Shown here: one piece after another, positions 25,187 to 34,681 of the stretch | How positions within the stretch are numbered: the stretch's first letter is position 1 | Layout of the letters: each line of letters begins with the position of its first letter | Assembly (NCBI GenBank): GCA_944381175.1 | Contig: CALWKD010000008.1 | Location: forward strand, 1-59,097 | Direction of reading: 5' to 3' | Length of the DNA stretch: 59,097 bases | Source of the DNA: an uncultured Clostridia bacterium | GTDB lineage: Bacteria > Bacillota > Clostridia > Christensenellales > UBA1242 | Program-made: the position numbers and the translations under genes | Notes under the pieces: generated by a model | Databases searched by the model: none | What the model was told of the DNA's origin: nothing | Seen by the model: the letters and a program-made list of their open reading frames with translations, nothing else

Positions 25187-26555
25187 TGAAAAAGTGTTGG
25201 AAGGACTTAAAAATCAAAAAGAAAAATTGAAATTTAATCCATATCGTGATTATAAAAACAGAATCAGGGCTCTTAAAGAACTCCACAAAAACATCAATCT
25301 TTTGCAAGATGAGATTTGTGACGCATTAAAGAAAGATTTGAATAAGAGCAAAACCGAGAGTTATATGTGCGAGATTGGACTTGTTTTGAGCGAGATTTCA
25401 TATATGATTAAACATATCAGAAAATTTGCAAAGCCAAAGACGGTCAGGACTCCTCTTTCGCAATTCCATTCGCACAGCTATAAACTCCCTTGCCCATACG
25501 GACAGGTGCTTATCATAAGTCCTTGGAACTATCCTTTTATGCTCTGCATTGAGCCTATGGTCGATGCAATCTCGGCGGGAAACTTTGTTGTTTTGAAACC
25601 AAGTGCGTCCTCTCCAAATGTCAGTGCGGTGATTGACAAACTTATCAAAATGACTTTCCACGCAGGTGAGGTCATCACTGTGCTTGGTGGGAGAAATGAG
25701 TGCAATTTCCTACTCGACCAAGATTTTGATTACATCTTCTTCACGGGGAGTGCGAGAGTCGGAAAAGACATTATGCAAAAGGCGTCAGAGCATTTCACTC
25801 CAGTGACGCTTGAACTCGGTGGGAAGAGTCCTTGCATTGTCGACGAGACTGCAAACATTCCACTTGCTGCAAAGAGAATAGTGTTTGGAAAGTTTTTGAA
25901 CTGCGGTCAGACTTGTGTTGCACCAGACTATCTCTATTGCGCAAAGTCAATCAAGGACGAACTTGTCAAAGAAATTGAAAGACAAATCGTTTTGCAGTAT
26001 TCTGTTGATCCAATAAGAAACACAGAATATCCAAAGATGATAAACGAAAGACAATTTAACTCTGTTGTCAGGTTTACAAAGCAGGACAATGTCATTTTCG
26101 GTGGAAAGTCGGATGAGAACAGTTTGAAAATTGAGCCGACCATTCTTGACTCAACATTTGAAAGTGAGGAAATGCAAGAGGAGATTTTTGGACCAGTTTT
26201 GCCTGTTGTGACTTTTGAGACTCTTGACGAGGCGATTGAGGTGGTAGGTTCTCGCTCAAAACCGCTTGCTCTTTACATCTTTTCTTCCTCCAAGGCAAAT
26301 CAAAACAAAGTGGTGTCTGTCTGTGAGTTTGGAGGCGGTTGTGTGAACGATACAATCATTCATCTTGCGACCTCAAATATGGGCTTTGGTGGGCTTAAAC
26401 AAAGTGGACTTGGCTCTTACCACGGCAAAGACGGTTTTGACACTTTCTCGCATTACAAGAGCATTGTCGACAAGAAAACTTGGCTTGATTTGCCGATTAG
26501 ATACCAACCATATTCAAAACTTAAATACAAACTTATCAAGATGTTTTTGAAATAG
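25179..26555 (+). CDS. aldehyde dehydrogenase (class 3-like)
   Basis: NAD(P)-dependent aldehyde oxidation. Catalytic Cys246 lies in NCGQTC and the general base Glu212 in ELGGKSP. PWNYPF, EIFGPVLPV and FGGLKQSGLGSYHG are further family motifs. At 458 aa with a hydrophobic C-terminal tail (YKLIKMFLK) it resembles the class 3 fatty-aldehyde branch, which can be membrane-associated. The start overlaps the end of the alcohol dehydrogenase gene. Confidence 0.95.
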   Translation: MDSEKVLEGLKNQKEKLKFNPYRDYKNRIRALKELHKNINLLQDEICDALKKDLNKSKTESYMCEIGLVLSEISYMIKHIRKFAKPKTVRTPLSQFHSHSYKLPCPYGQVLIISPWNYPFMLCIEPMVDAISAGNFVVLKPSASSPNVSAVIDKLIKMTFHAGEVITVLGGRNECNFLLDQDFDYIFFTGSARVGKDIMQKASEHFTPVTLELGGKSPCIVDETANIPLAAKRIVFGKFLNCGQTCVAPDYLYCAKSIKDELVKEIERQIVLQYSVDPIRNTEYPKMINERQFNSVVRFTKQDNVIFGGKSDENSLKIEPTILDSTFESEEMQEEIFGPVLPVVTFETLDEAIEVVGSRSKPLALYIFSSSKANQNKVVSVCEFGGGCVNDTIIHLATSNMGFGGLKQSGLGSYHGKDGFDTFSHYKSIVDKKTWLDLPIRYQPYSKLKYKLIKMFLK

Positions 26556-26564
26556 GAGAAATGT

Positions 26565-27233
26565 GTGAAAAAAGGTTTTTTGATTGCGGACTTAATTCTT
26601 ATTTTGTTGATTTTGGCGGGTGATGTCTGCTATATCATCTTTGGCGAACTTTGGCTCAAGGGGGTCACGAGTGCGGGCTTTGTGATTCTTGGGATTTTGA
26701 GTTTGACCTATCTTCTTTTAAACAAAGAAAAAGATTTGAAATTTCCGATTGTTATGCTTGTCGGACTTGTCTTTGCAATGTGCGGAGACATCGTCTTGAA
26801 TGTCCACTTCATTGGCGGGGCTGTGCTTTTTGCAATCGGTCACATTTTCTATTTTGCTTCCTATTGCTTTATTCAAAAATTTAAGTGGATTGACCTAATT
26901 TACGGGGCGGTGATTTTTGTTCCGTCTGTGCTTTTCATCACGCTTGCACCAATCTTTGATTTTGGCGGAGTTTTGATGGAAGTGGTTTGCGTCGTCTATG
27001 CAATCATCATATCTTGTATGGTGGGTAAAGCGATTTCAAATTTGGTCAGAGAAAGAAATTTGGCAAATTTGATTATTTTGATCGGAAGTGTCCTCTTCTT
27101 TTTCTCCGACCTTATGCTTCTTCTCAATGTCTTTGCAAATCTTCCTCGCGTGGTCGATGTTTTGTGCCTTGCGACTTATTATCCAGCGGAAATCTTGCTG
27201 GCATATTCAATCCGATTAAATCACAAAAATTGA
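26565..27233 (+). CDS. YhhN/TMEM86 family membrane protein (lysoplasmalogenase-like)
   Basis: Eight hydrophobic segments over 222 aa. Family-like motifs are VFAMCGDIVLN, AIGHIFYFASY and SVLFFFSDLMLLLN, which hold the acidic residues conserved in YhhN. Characterised relatives split the vinyl-ether bond of lysoplasmalogen to release a fatty aldehyde. That would fit the aldehyde and alcohol dehydrogenases directly upstream (inference). The start is GTG with AGGAG 8 nt upstream. Confidence 0.82.
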   Translation: MKKGFLIADLILILLILAGDVCYIIFGELWLKGVTSAGFVILGILSLTYLLLNKEKDLKFPIVMLVGLVFAMCGDIVLNVHFIGGAVLFAIGHIFYFASYCFIQKFKWIDLIYGAVIFVPSVLFITLAPIFDFGGVLMEVVCVVYAIIISCMVGKAISNLVRERNLANLIILIGSVLFFFSDLMLLLNVFANLPRVVDVLCLATYYPAEILLAYSIRLNHKN

Positions 27234-27369
27234 TAGGCGGTTTGCTTGTCTTTTTTTGTTTAAAAAAGGTTTTATGTTGCTTTGTCTTGTTGTTTGTTTC
27301 CGCAACTTAATTGTTTATATAAAATGGAAATGCAAAATCCAAATTTTTTTAAAAATTGCTTAAACTCTT

Positions 27370-27399
27370 TTGACAGATTTACATATTTTGATGTATAAT
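27370..27399 (+). promoter_or_regulatory. promoter of the pfl operon
   Basis: TTGACA (27370-27375), 18 bp, TATAAT (27394-27399). A small hairpin AATGAC/GTCATT follows at about 27409-27422, before the ribosome site. The DNA from 27234 to 27369 is AT-rich without a clear feature. Confidence 0.75.
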
Positions 27400-27445
27400 C
27401 CTCTTGCAATGACAAAAGTCATTTGACGCATCAATGGGAGATGTT

Positions 27446-28177
27446 ATGCAAGGATATGTGCATTCTTTGGAATCGTTTGGCACTGTTGACGGACCGGGAA
27501 TTAGGTTTGTCGTATTTTTGCAAGGCTGTCCGCTTAGATGCAAGTATTGCCACAATCCTGACACTTGGACCTATGGGAGAGGAAAATTGTATGAAAGCCA
27601 AGAGATTTTTGATTTGGCGATGAAATACAAGCATTATTTCTCCAAAGGCGGCGGGATAACTCTCACTGGTGGCGAACCTCTTCTTCAAATGGACTTTTCA
27701 ATCGAACTTTTGAAGAAGTTTAAGGACGCTGGAGTGCACACGGCTGTGGATACTTCGGGATATATGTTTGACAAAGAAAACAAGGCGTCTGTCGAAAAAC
27801 ATCTTGAACTTTGCCGTTACATCGATTTGTTTTTGCTTGACATCAAACATATTTCTTCGCAAAAGCACAAAGAACTCACTGGTGTTCCAAACGAGCATAC
27901 TCTTGATTTTGCAAGGTTTTTGGATGAACAAGGAAAAAAAATGTGGATAAGATATGTGCTTGTGCCAGGTTGGACAGACGATGAGAAGGATATTCGGGGA
28001 TTGCGAGCCTTTTTGGACACTCTTGGAAATGTCGACAAAGTCGAAGTCTTGCCGTATCACACTATGGGAGTGCCAAAATACCAAAAACTTGGAATTGCAT
28101 ATCCTCTTGAAGGAGTTCCGACGCCGACCAAAGAGCAAGTTGCACTCGCTAGGAAGATTTTAAGAGGTGACAGATGA
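27446..28177 (+). CDS. pflA: pyruvate formate-lyase activating enzyme
   Basis: Radical SAM enzyme that puts the glycyl radical on pyruvate formate-lyase. The iron-sulfur cysteines are C28, C32 and C35 in GCPLRCKYCHNPDTW; GGGITLTGGEPLLQ is the SAM-binding part. The length of 243 aa is standard. I chose ATG 27446 because GGGAG lies 8 nt upstream. The stop overlaps the ATG of the thioredoxin-like gene. Confidence 0.95.
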   Translation: MQGYVHSLESFGTVDGPGIRFVVFLQGCPLRCKYCHNPDTWTYGRGKLYESQEIFDLAMKYKHYFSKGGGITLTGGEPLLQMDFSIELLKKFKDAGVHTAVDTSGYMFDKENKASVEKHLELCRYIDLFLLDIKHISSQKHKELTGVPNEHTLDFARFLDEQGKKMWIRYVLVPGWTDDEKDIRGLRAFLDTLGNVDKVEVLPYHTMGVPKYQKLGIAYPLEGVPTPTKEQVALARKILRGDR

Positions 28178-28500
28178 AAAAACTTGAGAATCTGGAAGAA
28201 CTTAAGGGAATCTCTTTGATTGAAGTGTCTGGGCAGTCGTGTGCAAACTGCTTTTCGCTTATGCCTGTTGTTTCAAAGATTGTGAAGGACAGGGGTGATT
28301 GCGAGTTTTTCCACATTGAAGCAGGTGCGGACACGAAAGAACTCTTGAAAAAATTCCAAATTGTCGAAGTGCCGACGCTTCTGGTTTGCCTTGACGGAAA
28401 GGAAGTCGCAAGATGCAAGGGCTTTGTCCCTGAAGAGATTTTGACACTTTGGATTGATGCAAAAATTGAAGAATGTAAAAAACTAAAAGGAGATAAATAA
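28174..28500 (+). CDS. thioredoxin-like protein between pflA and pflB
   Basis: A 108 aa protein with a thioredoxin fold pattern: SGQSCANCFSLMP holds a CxxC redox pair (Cys-Ala-Asn-Cys), and VEVPTLLVCLDGKEV has the cis-proline. There is no signal peptide, so it is cytoplasmic. It is coupled to pflA by an ATGA overlap and ends one nucleotide before pflB. Its place suggests a redox role for the activase or the lyase, which is inference. Confidence 0.85.
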   Translation: MKKLENLEELKGISLIEVSGQSCANCFSLMPVVSKIVKDRGDCEFFHIEAGADTKELLKKFQIVEVPTLLVCLDGKEVARCKGFVPEEILTLWIDAKIEECKKLKGDK

Positions 28501-30534
28501 ATGAATATACCAAAAGAATGGGAAGGATTTAATCTTGGAAAATGGAGCAATGATGAAATTGATGTCAGAGATTTCATCCAAAACAACTACACACCTTACA
28601 CGGGTGATGATGCCTTTTTGGAAGGTCCAACAGAGGACACAACAAAACTTTGGCAAGAAATTATGGAACTTTCAAAGAAAGAAAGAGAAAATGGTGGAGT
28701 TTTGGACGCTGACACAAAGATCGTTTCGCAAGTAAATAGCCACGAAGCAGGTTACATCGACAAAAAACTTGAGAAAATTGTTGGACTTCAAACCGACAAA
28801 CCTTTCAAAAGAGCGCTTATGCCTTTTGGCGGAATCAAAATGGCTGAGCAGGCACTCAATATGTATGGCTATCAAATTGACCCAGAGGTTAAGGAGATTT
28901 TCGTTAAATACAGAAAAACCCACAACGACGGCGTTTTTGATGCTTACACAAGCGAGATGAGGAGAGCAAGAACCGCTCACATCTTGACTGGCCTCCCTGA
29001 CACTTATGGAAGAGGAAGAATTATCGGAGACTACAGAAGGGTTGCTTTGTATGGCGTTGATTACCTCATAAGAAAAAAGGAAGAGGATAAAGCGATTCTT
29101 GACGGCGAAATGACTGACGACAAGATTAGGGCTCGTGAGGAGATCGCTGAGCAAATCAAGGCTCTCAAAGCGCTCAAAGAAATGGCTGGAAAGTATGGTT
29201 ATGACATTTCAAAACCTGCAAAAAATGCACAAGAGGCGATTCAATTCTTGTATTTTGGCTATCTGGGCGCGGTTAAAGACCAAAACGGCGCTGCAATGTC
29301 TATCGGAAGAAACTCAACTTTCCTTGATATTTACATCGAAAGAGACTTGAAAAACGGAACTTTGACCGAGAAAGAGGCTCAGGAACTTATCGACCAGTTT
29401 GTTATGAAACTGCGTATTGTCAAGTTTATGAGAATCCAATCTTACAACGAACTCTTCTCTGGTGATCCAACTTGGGTTACGGAGTCAATCGGAGGAATGG
29501 GAGTTGACGGAAGAACACTCGTCACAAAAAACTCTTTCCGAATCCTTCACACTCTCGTGAACCTCGGACCTGCTCCAGAGCCAAATTTGACTGTGCTTTG
29601 GTCAAAGAATTTGCCTGAAAACTTCAAGAAATTCTGTGCAAAGATTTCAATCGACACCTCATCAATTCAATACGAATCTGACGATTTGATGCGTCCTGAA
29701 ATGGGCGATGATTATGCAATTGCTTGTTGCGTTTCTTGTATGAGAGTCGGCAAAGATATGCAATTCTTCGGCGCAAGAGCAAACTTGGCAAAGTGCTTGC
29801 TCTACGCAATCAACGGCGGTGTTGACGAACTCGCAAAGGACAAAGTCACAGGCAAACCTCTTCAAGTTGCTCCAAAATTCGCTCCAATTCTTGGAGATGG
29901 AAAACTTGACTATGATGAGGTTATGGACAAATTTGACACAATGATGACTTGGCTTGCTGGGCTTTATGTGAACACATTGAACCTTATCCACTATATGCAC
30001 GACAAATACTCTTATGAGGCTCTTGAAATGGCTTTGCACGACACAGAGGTCAGAAGATTCTTCGCAACTGGAATTGCCGGACTTTCTTGCTGTGTTGATT
30101 CGCTCAGCGCAATCAAATATGCAAATGTCTATCCAATCAGAAATGAATACGGAATTGTCACGGACTATCGCATTGAGGGTGATTATCCAAAATATGGAAA
30201 CAATGACGACAGAGTTGACGAAATCGCTGTTTGGATTGTTAAGACATTTATGAAGAAGATTAGAGGACACCATACTTACCGAAATTCTGTGCCAACTATG
30301 TCAATTTTGACAATCACTTCAAATGTCGTTTATGGCAAAAACACTGGAAGCACTCCAGACGGAAGAAAGGCTGGTCAGCCACTTGCACCAGGGGCAAACC
30401 CAATGCACGGCAGAGATGAAAACGGAGCCCTTGCTTCGCTTGAAAGTGTGAGAAAATTGCCTTATGAGTATGCAAGAGACGGAATTTCAAACACATTCTC
30501 AATTACACCAAATTCTTTGGGAAAAGATGAGTAA
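28501..30534 (+). CDS. pflB: pyruvate formate-lyase, catalytic part without glycyl-radical domain
   Basis: Converts pyruvate and CoA to acetyl-CoA and formate. The active-site cysteine pair is C409-C410 in [11 protein letters not shown]. The sequence follows PflB to the motif [15 protein letters not shown] and then stops, 677 aa, where one-chain enzymes of about 760 aa continue into the glycyl-radical domain. That domain is encoded by the next gene. The two lengths add up to 756 aa. The stop is followed by a perfect ribosome site for the next gene, so I read this as a true split and not a sequencing error. Confidence 0.93.
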   Translation: MNIPKEWEGFNLGKWSNDEIDVRDFIQNNYTPYTGDDAFLEGPTEDTTKLWQEIMELSKKERENGGVLDADTKIVSQVNSHEAGYIDKKLEKIVGLQTDKPFKRALMPFGGIKMAEQALNMYGYQIDPEVKEIFVKYRKTHNDGVFDAYTSEMRRARTAHILTGLPDTYGRGRIIGDYRRVALYGVDYLIRKKEEDKAILDGEMTDDKIRAREEIAEQIKALKALKEMAGKYGYDISKPAKNAQEAIQFLYFGYLGAVKDQNGAAMSIGRNSTFLDIYIERDLKNGTLTEKEAQELIDQFVMKLRIVKFMRIQSYNELFSGDPTWVTESIGGMGVDGRTLVTKNSFRILHTLVNLGPAPEPNLTVLWSKNLPENFKKFCAKISIDTSSIQYESDDLMRPEMGDDYAIACCVSCMRVGKDMQFFGARANLAKCLLYAINGGVDELAKDKVTGKPLQVAPKFAPILGDGKLDYDEVMDKFDTMMTWLAGLYVNTLNLIHYMHDKYSYEALEMALHDTEVRRFFATGIAGLSCCVDSLSAIKYANVYPIRNEYGIVTDYRIEGDYPKYGNNDDRVDEIAVWIVKTFMKKIRGHHTYRNSVPTMSILTITSNVVYGKNTGSTPDGRKAGQPLAPGANPMHGRDENGALASLESVRKLPYEYARDGISNTFSITPNSLGKDE

Positions 30535-30554
30535 AATAAATTAAGGAGGGAAAT

Positions 30555-30794
30555 ATGGCAAACAAAAATCAAATCGACAATCTTGTAACTATGCTCGACA
30601 CTTACTGCGGAGAGGGTGGACATCACCTCAATGTCAATGTCTTTAATAGAGAGACATTGCTTGACGCTCAAAAGCACCCAGAAAAGTATCCACAACTCAC
30701 AATCAGAGTTTCTGGATATGCTGTCAATTTCAACAAATTGACAAAAGAACAACAAGATGAGGTTATTGCAAGGACAATTCACGAATCAATGTAA
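30555..30794 (+). CDS. free-standing glycyl-radical subunit of pyruvate formate-lyase
   Basis: The 79 aa equal the C-terminal domain of Pfl[37 protein letters not shown] (radical Gly54 in RVSGYAV) and [10 protein letters not shown] strong site TTAAGGAGGG precedes the ATG. It resembles GrcA/YfiD, the autonomous glycyl radical cofactor that repairs oxygen-cleaved PFL in E. coli, but here it seems to be the only source of this domain beside a PFL that lacks it. Confidence 0.93.
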   Translation: MANKNQIDNLVTMLDTYCGEGGHHLNVNVFNRETLLDAQKHPEKYPQLTIRVSGYAVNFNKLTKEQQDEVIARTIHESM

Positions 30795-30830
30795 GGAAAC
30801 AAAAATCTTTTTGTGAAAAGTGCTCTTTGT

Positions 30831-32200
<1,370 letters not shown>

Positions 32201-32275
32201 AACCGATTTATAAAACTCAAAAAACATAAGAAAAGGATATGCTATTTTACATATCCTTTTTTCTTATTAAACATT

Positions 32276-33541
32276 TTATTCACCTTTTTTTGCTTGAGGC
32301 TTCTTTGCTTGGGAGGTTGGCTTTGTTTTGGTTTTTGCCTTTGTTTTTGGAGATGTCTTTGTTTGTTTTGCTTGTGCAACGGACTTCTCTTTCGTTTTCG
32401 TTGTGGTTTTTGGTTTTGTTGAACTTGAACTTTTTGCAGTTTTATTTTTTGTTACGGCTTTTGATTTTGTAACACTTGCCGTTTTTGATTTTGTCGAAAT
32501 TTTCTTTTGAACAGAATTTTTCTTTGAAGTTGAGTTGTTTGGGTTGAACTCATTTTCAAATGCCGTTCGTTCTTCATCCATATACTTGCCATTGATATTG
32601 TCATGGAAGTCCTTGTTTGTTATTTTCAATGAGGACATCTCGTCAAGTTTTTTAAAAATCATATCTTGGAATTTTTCGCGGTTTACCGTTTGCACAACTG
32701 TGAAGTAACCTTTTCTGTCGTAATGCCCGACGGTTGTGCCAATGTTCACCTCGGTGTCGACATCAATGAAGGCGTTTTTGGTCTTGTAAAACTCTGGGTG
32801 GGTGATGTAATAAATGGCCGCAAGGTCGCAGTTTGAGAGAATTTTTTCTGGATAGTCAGGTTCCCAATACGTCTGGAACACGATTTCCAAAAACTTTCCA
32901 ACTTCGTTTGTTTCGCCGATTTGTTTAACTTGTTTCTCAGAGAAATATGTGACATCTCGTCCAATTCTCGATGGGCACATAACGACATTCAACTGACTGT
33001 CAACAGTGTATTTGAATGCCTCGGCATCTGTCCTTATGTTGAATGAGCGGTGCTCTGGGTTGTTTCGTATGCCAGAAAGAGATCCACCCATCATCACAAC
33101 ATCCTTGACATATCTGGACGCATCAGGATATTTTTTGAGCATATGAGCAAAGTTTGTGTGTGGCCCAAGAATAACAATTGTGACTTGCTTTGGATACTTT
33201 TTGAAAATTTCATACATAGCATCGGCACAATCGACTTTCAGAGGTTTTCTTTGCGTGGTCTTTGGAGGAACATACAAACCGAAACCTTCTCTGCCGTGAA
33301 CGTGATAAGCAAATTCATCAGTTCCGCCCATTCTATGAGAGTAGCCCTCGACAATAGGAACATCTTTTTCAAAAATATCAAGTAGGTGGCAAGCATTTCT
33401 GACTGCGTGCTCCATTTTTACGTTTCCACTTGAGATTGTGATAAGTTCGATTTCAAATTCAGGGTCGTGCAAAACAAAAGTCAATGCTGTGATGTCATCA
33501 ACTCCTGCGTCTGTGTCGATAATTACTTTATGTTTTTTCAT
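32276..33541 (-). CDS. nucleoside hydrolase (IunH family) with lysine-rich tail
   Basis: Hydrolyses the N-glycosidic bond of nucleosides. The calcium-binding motif DTDAGVDD is at residues 9-16, and VMMGGSLSG, FNIRTDAEAF and SNCDLAAIYYI are further family parts. The catalytic domain ends near residue 315. The last ~105 residues are low-complexity K, T, S and A (SKSKTASVTKSKAVTKNK...), not part of the fold and perhaps for binding nucleic acid or the surface. I chose ATG 33541 with GAGGA upstream. This is one of three nucleoside hydrolase domains in the window. Confidence 0.88.
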   Translation of the reverse strand: MKKHKVIIDTDAGVDDITALTFVLHDPEFEIELITISSGNVKMEHAVRNACHLLDIFEKDVPIVEGYSHRMGGTDEFAYHVHGREGFGLYVPPKTTQRKPLKVDCADAMYEIFKKYPKQVTIVILGPHTNFAHMLKKYPDASRYVKDVVMMGGSLSGIRNNPEHRSFNIRTDAEAFKYTVDSQLNVVMCPSRIGRDVTYFSEKQVKQIGETNEVGKFLEIVFQTYWEPDYPEKILSNCDLAAIYYITHPEFYKTKNAFIDVDTEVNIGTTVGHYDRKGYFTVVQTVNREKFQDMIFKKLDEMSSLKITNKDFHDNINGKYMDEERTAFENEFNPNNSTSKKNSVQKKISTKSKTASVTKSKAVTKNKTAKSSSSTKPKTTTKTKEKSVAQAKQTKTSPKTKAKTKTKPTSQAKKPQAKKGE

Positions 33542-33750
33542 CAAATTTCCTCGCATTTTATTTCTAACCTTTTTAGTATAATTATTTTTCAAAGAAATGT
33601 AAAGCAAATTTATGACTTGGCGAGTTTTTGGTTTGAAAAATTGAAATTTTTTACAAAACGACAATTTGAGACTATTTTTGTCTAATTTTTGCTAAAAATT
33701 TAGTCTTTGCACAAAATTATTATGAAATATGTGAAATATGAGAAATTTAT

Positions 33751-33780
33751 TTTACAAAATTCAACAAATTGTGATATAAT
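33751..33780 (+). promoter_or_regulatory. promoter of the 33787 gene, leaderless type
   Basis: TTTACA (33751-33756), 18 bp, TATAAT (33775-33780); the ATG follows after 6 nt with no ribosome site. Confidence 0.65.
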
Positions 33781-33786
33781 AAATTT

Positions 33787-34491
33787 ATGAAAAAAAGCAA
33801 GGGTGATATTTTTAAGATTTTTATGTCGATATTGGTCTCGGCGGCTGTGCTGGCTGGGTTTATCTATGTCCTTATCAAAGGCGACTTGGAAAGACCATAC
33901 ATCACTTATGCTTGCGTGGGGGCTTGCTTTTTGCTTTCACTTATCTTCATTGGAAAGTCTCAAAAGAAAGTTTTCCTGACTCTTGCACTTGCGGCGACTG
34001 TTGCGGGAGATTATTTCTTCATTTTTGATCCAACTTTTGAAAACAGCAGGCTTATTGGAATTTGCGTTTTCTTGGGTGCACAATTCTTCTATCTTTTGTA
34101 TAGTTTGAGTCTGACCAGAGCAATTGGGCTTAAGGTGATTGATGTCGCACTCCGTGTGGCACTTTGTCTCATAATTTATTTTGTTGTGACAAGATATGTG
34201 ACTCTTACGACGGTGGAACTTCTCGCACTGATGTATATTGCAAATCTTCTTGTGACACTTATTTCCGCTCTAATTCACATCAAAACAGAGTGGCTTACTT
34301 TTCTTGGTCTCTTTGTGCTTCTCGTAAGCAATGTTTTTGCTGGACTTGTGAACGGCGGGGCGGTTATTCTGGGAATCTCTGGCGGATTTCTTGATTTTAT
34401 CACAAAGTACAACATCGCTTTTTACACTTACATCCCTTCACTTTTGCTTATTTCACTCTCTTCAGTTTGGCAAATCAAAAAGAAAAGTTAA
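33787..34491 (+). CDS. hypothetical eight-helix membrane protein (YhhN-like topology)
   Basis: About eight hydrophobic segments over 234 aa with a basic C-terminus. The length, topology and the motif AATVAGDYFFIFDP recall the YhhN family protein at 26565, but the conserved acidic positions near the C-terminus are missing, so the match is weak. No neighbour gives a role. It is monocistronic with a terminator 41 bp downstream. Confidence 0.6.
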   Translation: MKKSKGDIFKIFMSILVSAAVLAGFIYVLIKGDLERPYITYACVGACFLLSLIFIGKSQKKVFLTLALAATVAGDYFFIFDPTFENSRLIGICVFLGAQFFYLLYSLSLTRAIGLKVIDVALRVALCLIIYFVVTRYVTLTTVELLALMYIANLLVTLISALIHIKTEWLTFLGLFVLLVSNVFAGLVNGGAVILGISGGFLDFITKYNIAFYTYIPSLLLISLSSVWQIKKKS

Positions 34492-34531
34492 TTTGGGGAT
34501 GCTTGTGGCATTTTGATATAGCAAGAAAGAA

Positions 34532-34559
34532 TGGTGGAATATTTCTCCACTATTTTTTT
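34532..34559 (+). terminator. terminator after the 33787 gene
   Basis: TGGTGGA/TCCACTA with a 7 nt loop and T7. Confidence 0.75.
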
Positions 34560-34628
34560 GTATTTGCTTTAGAAATGATTGGCTAATGCAGATTTTTTTA
34601 TTAAAGCCTGCTAAACTTCTTGCATTTG

Positions 34629-34658
34629 TTGACATATTTTGCTCATTTTTGGTAAAAT
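34629..34658 (+). promoter_or_regulatory. leuS promoter
   Basis: TTGACA (34629-34634), 18 bp, TAAAAT (34653-34658). The leader is only about 20 nt, so there is no room for a T-box. Confidence 0.75.
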
Positions 34659-34681
34659 GAATAGGAAGTTTAGGAGTTTTT

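Noticed and set aside
34600..34681. T-box leader before leuS
   Set aside because: The promoter lies only about 24 bp before the start codon, so there is no space for one.
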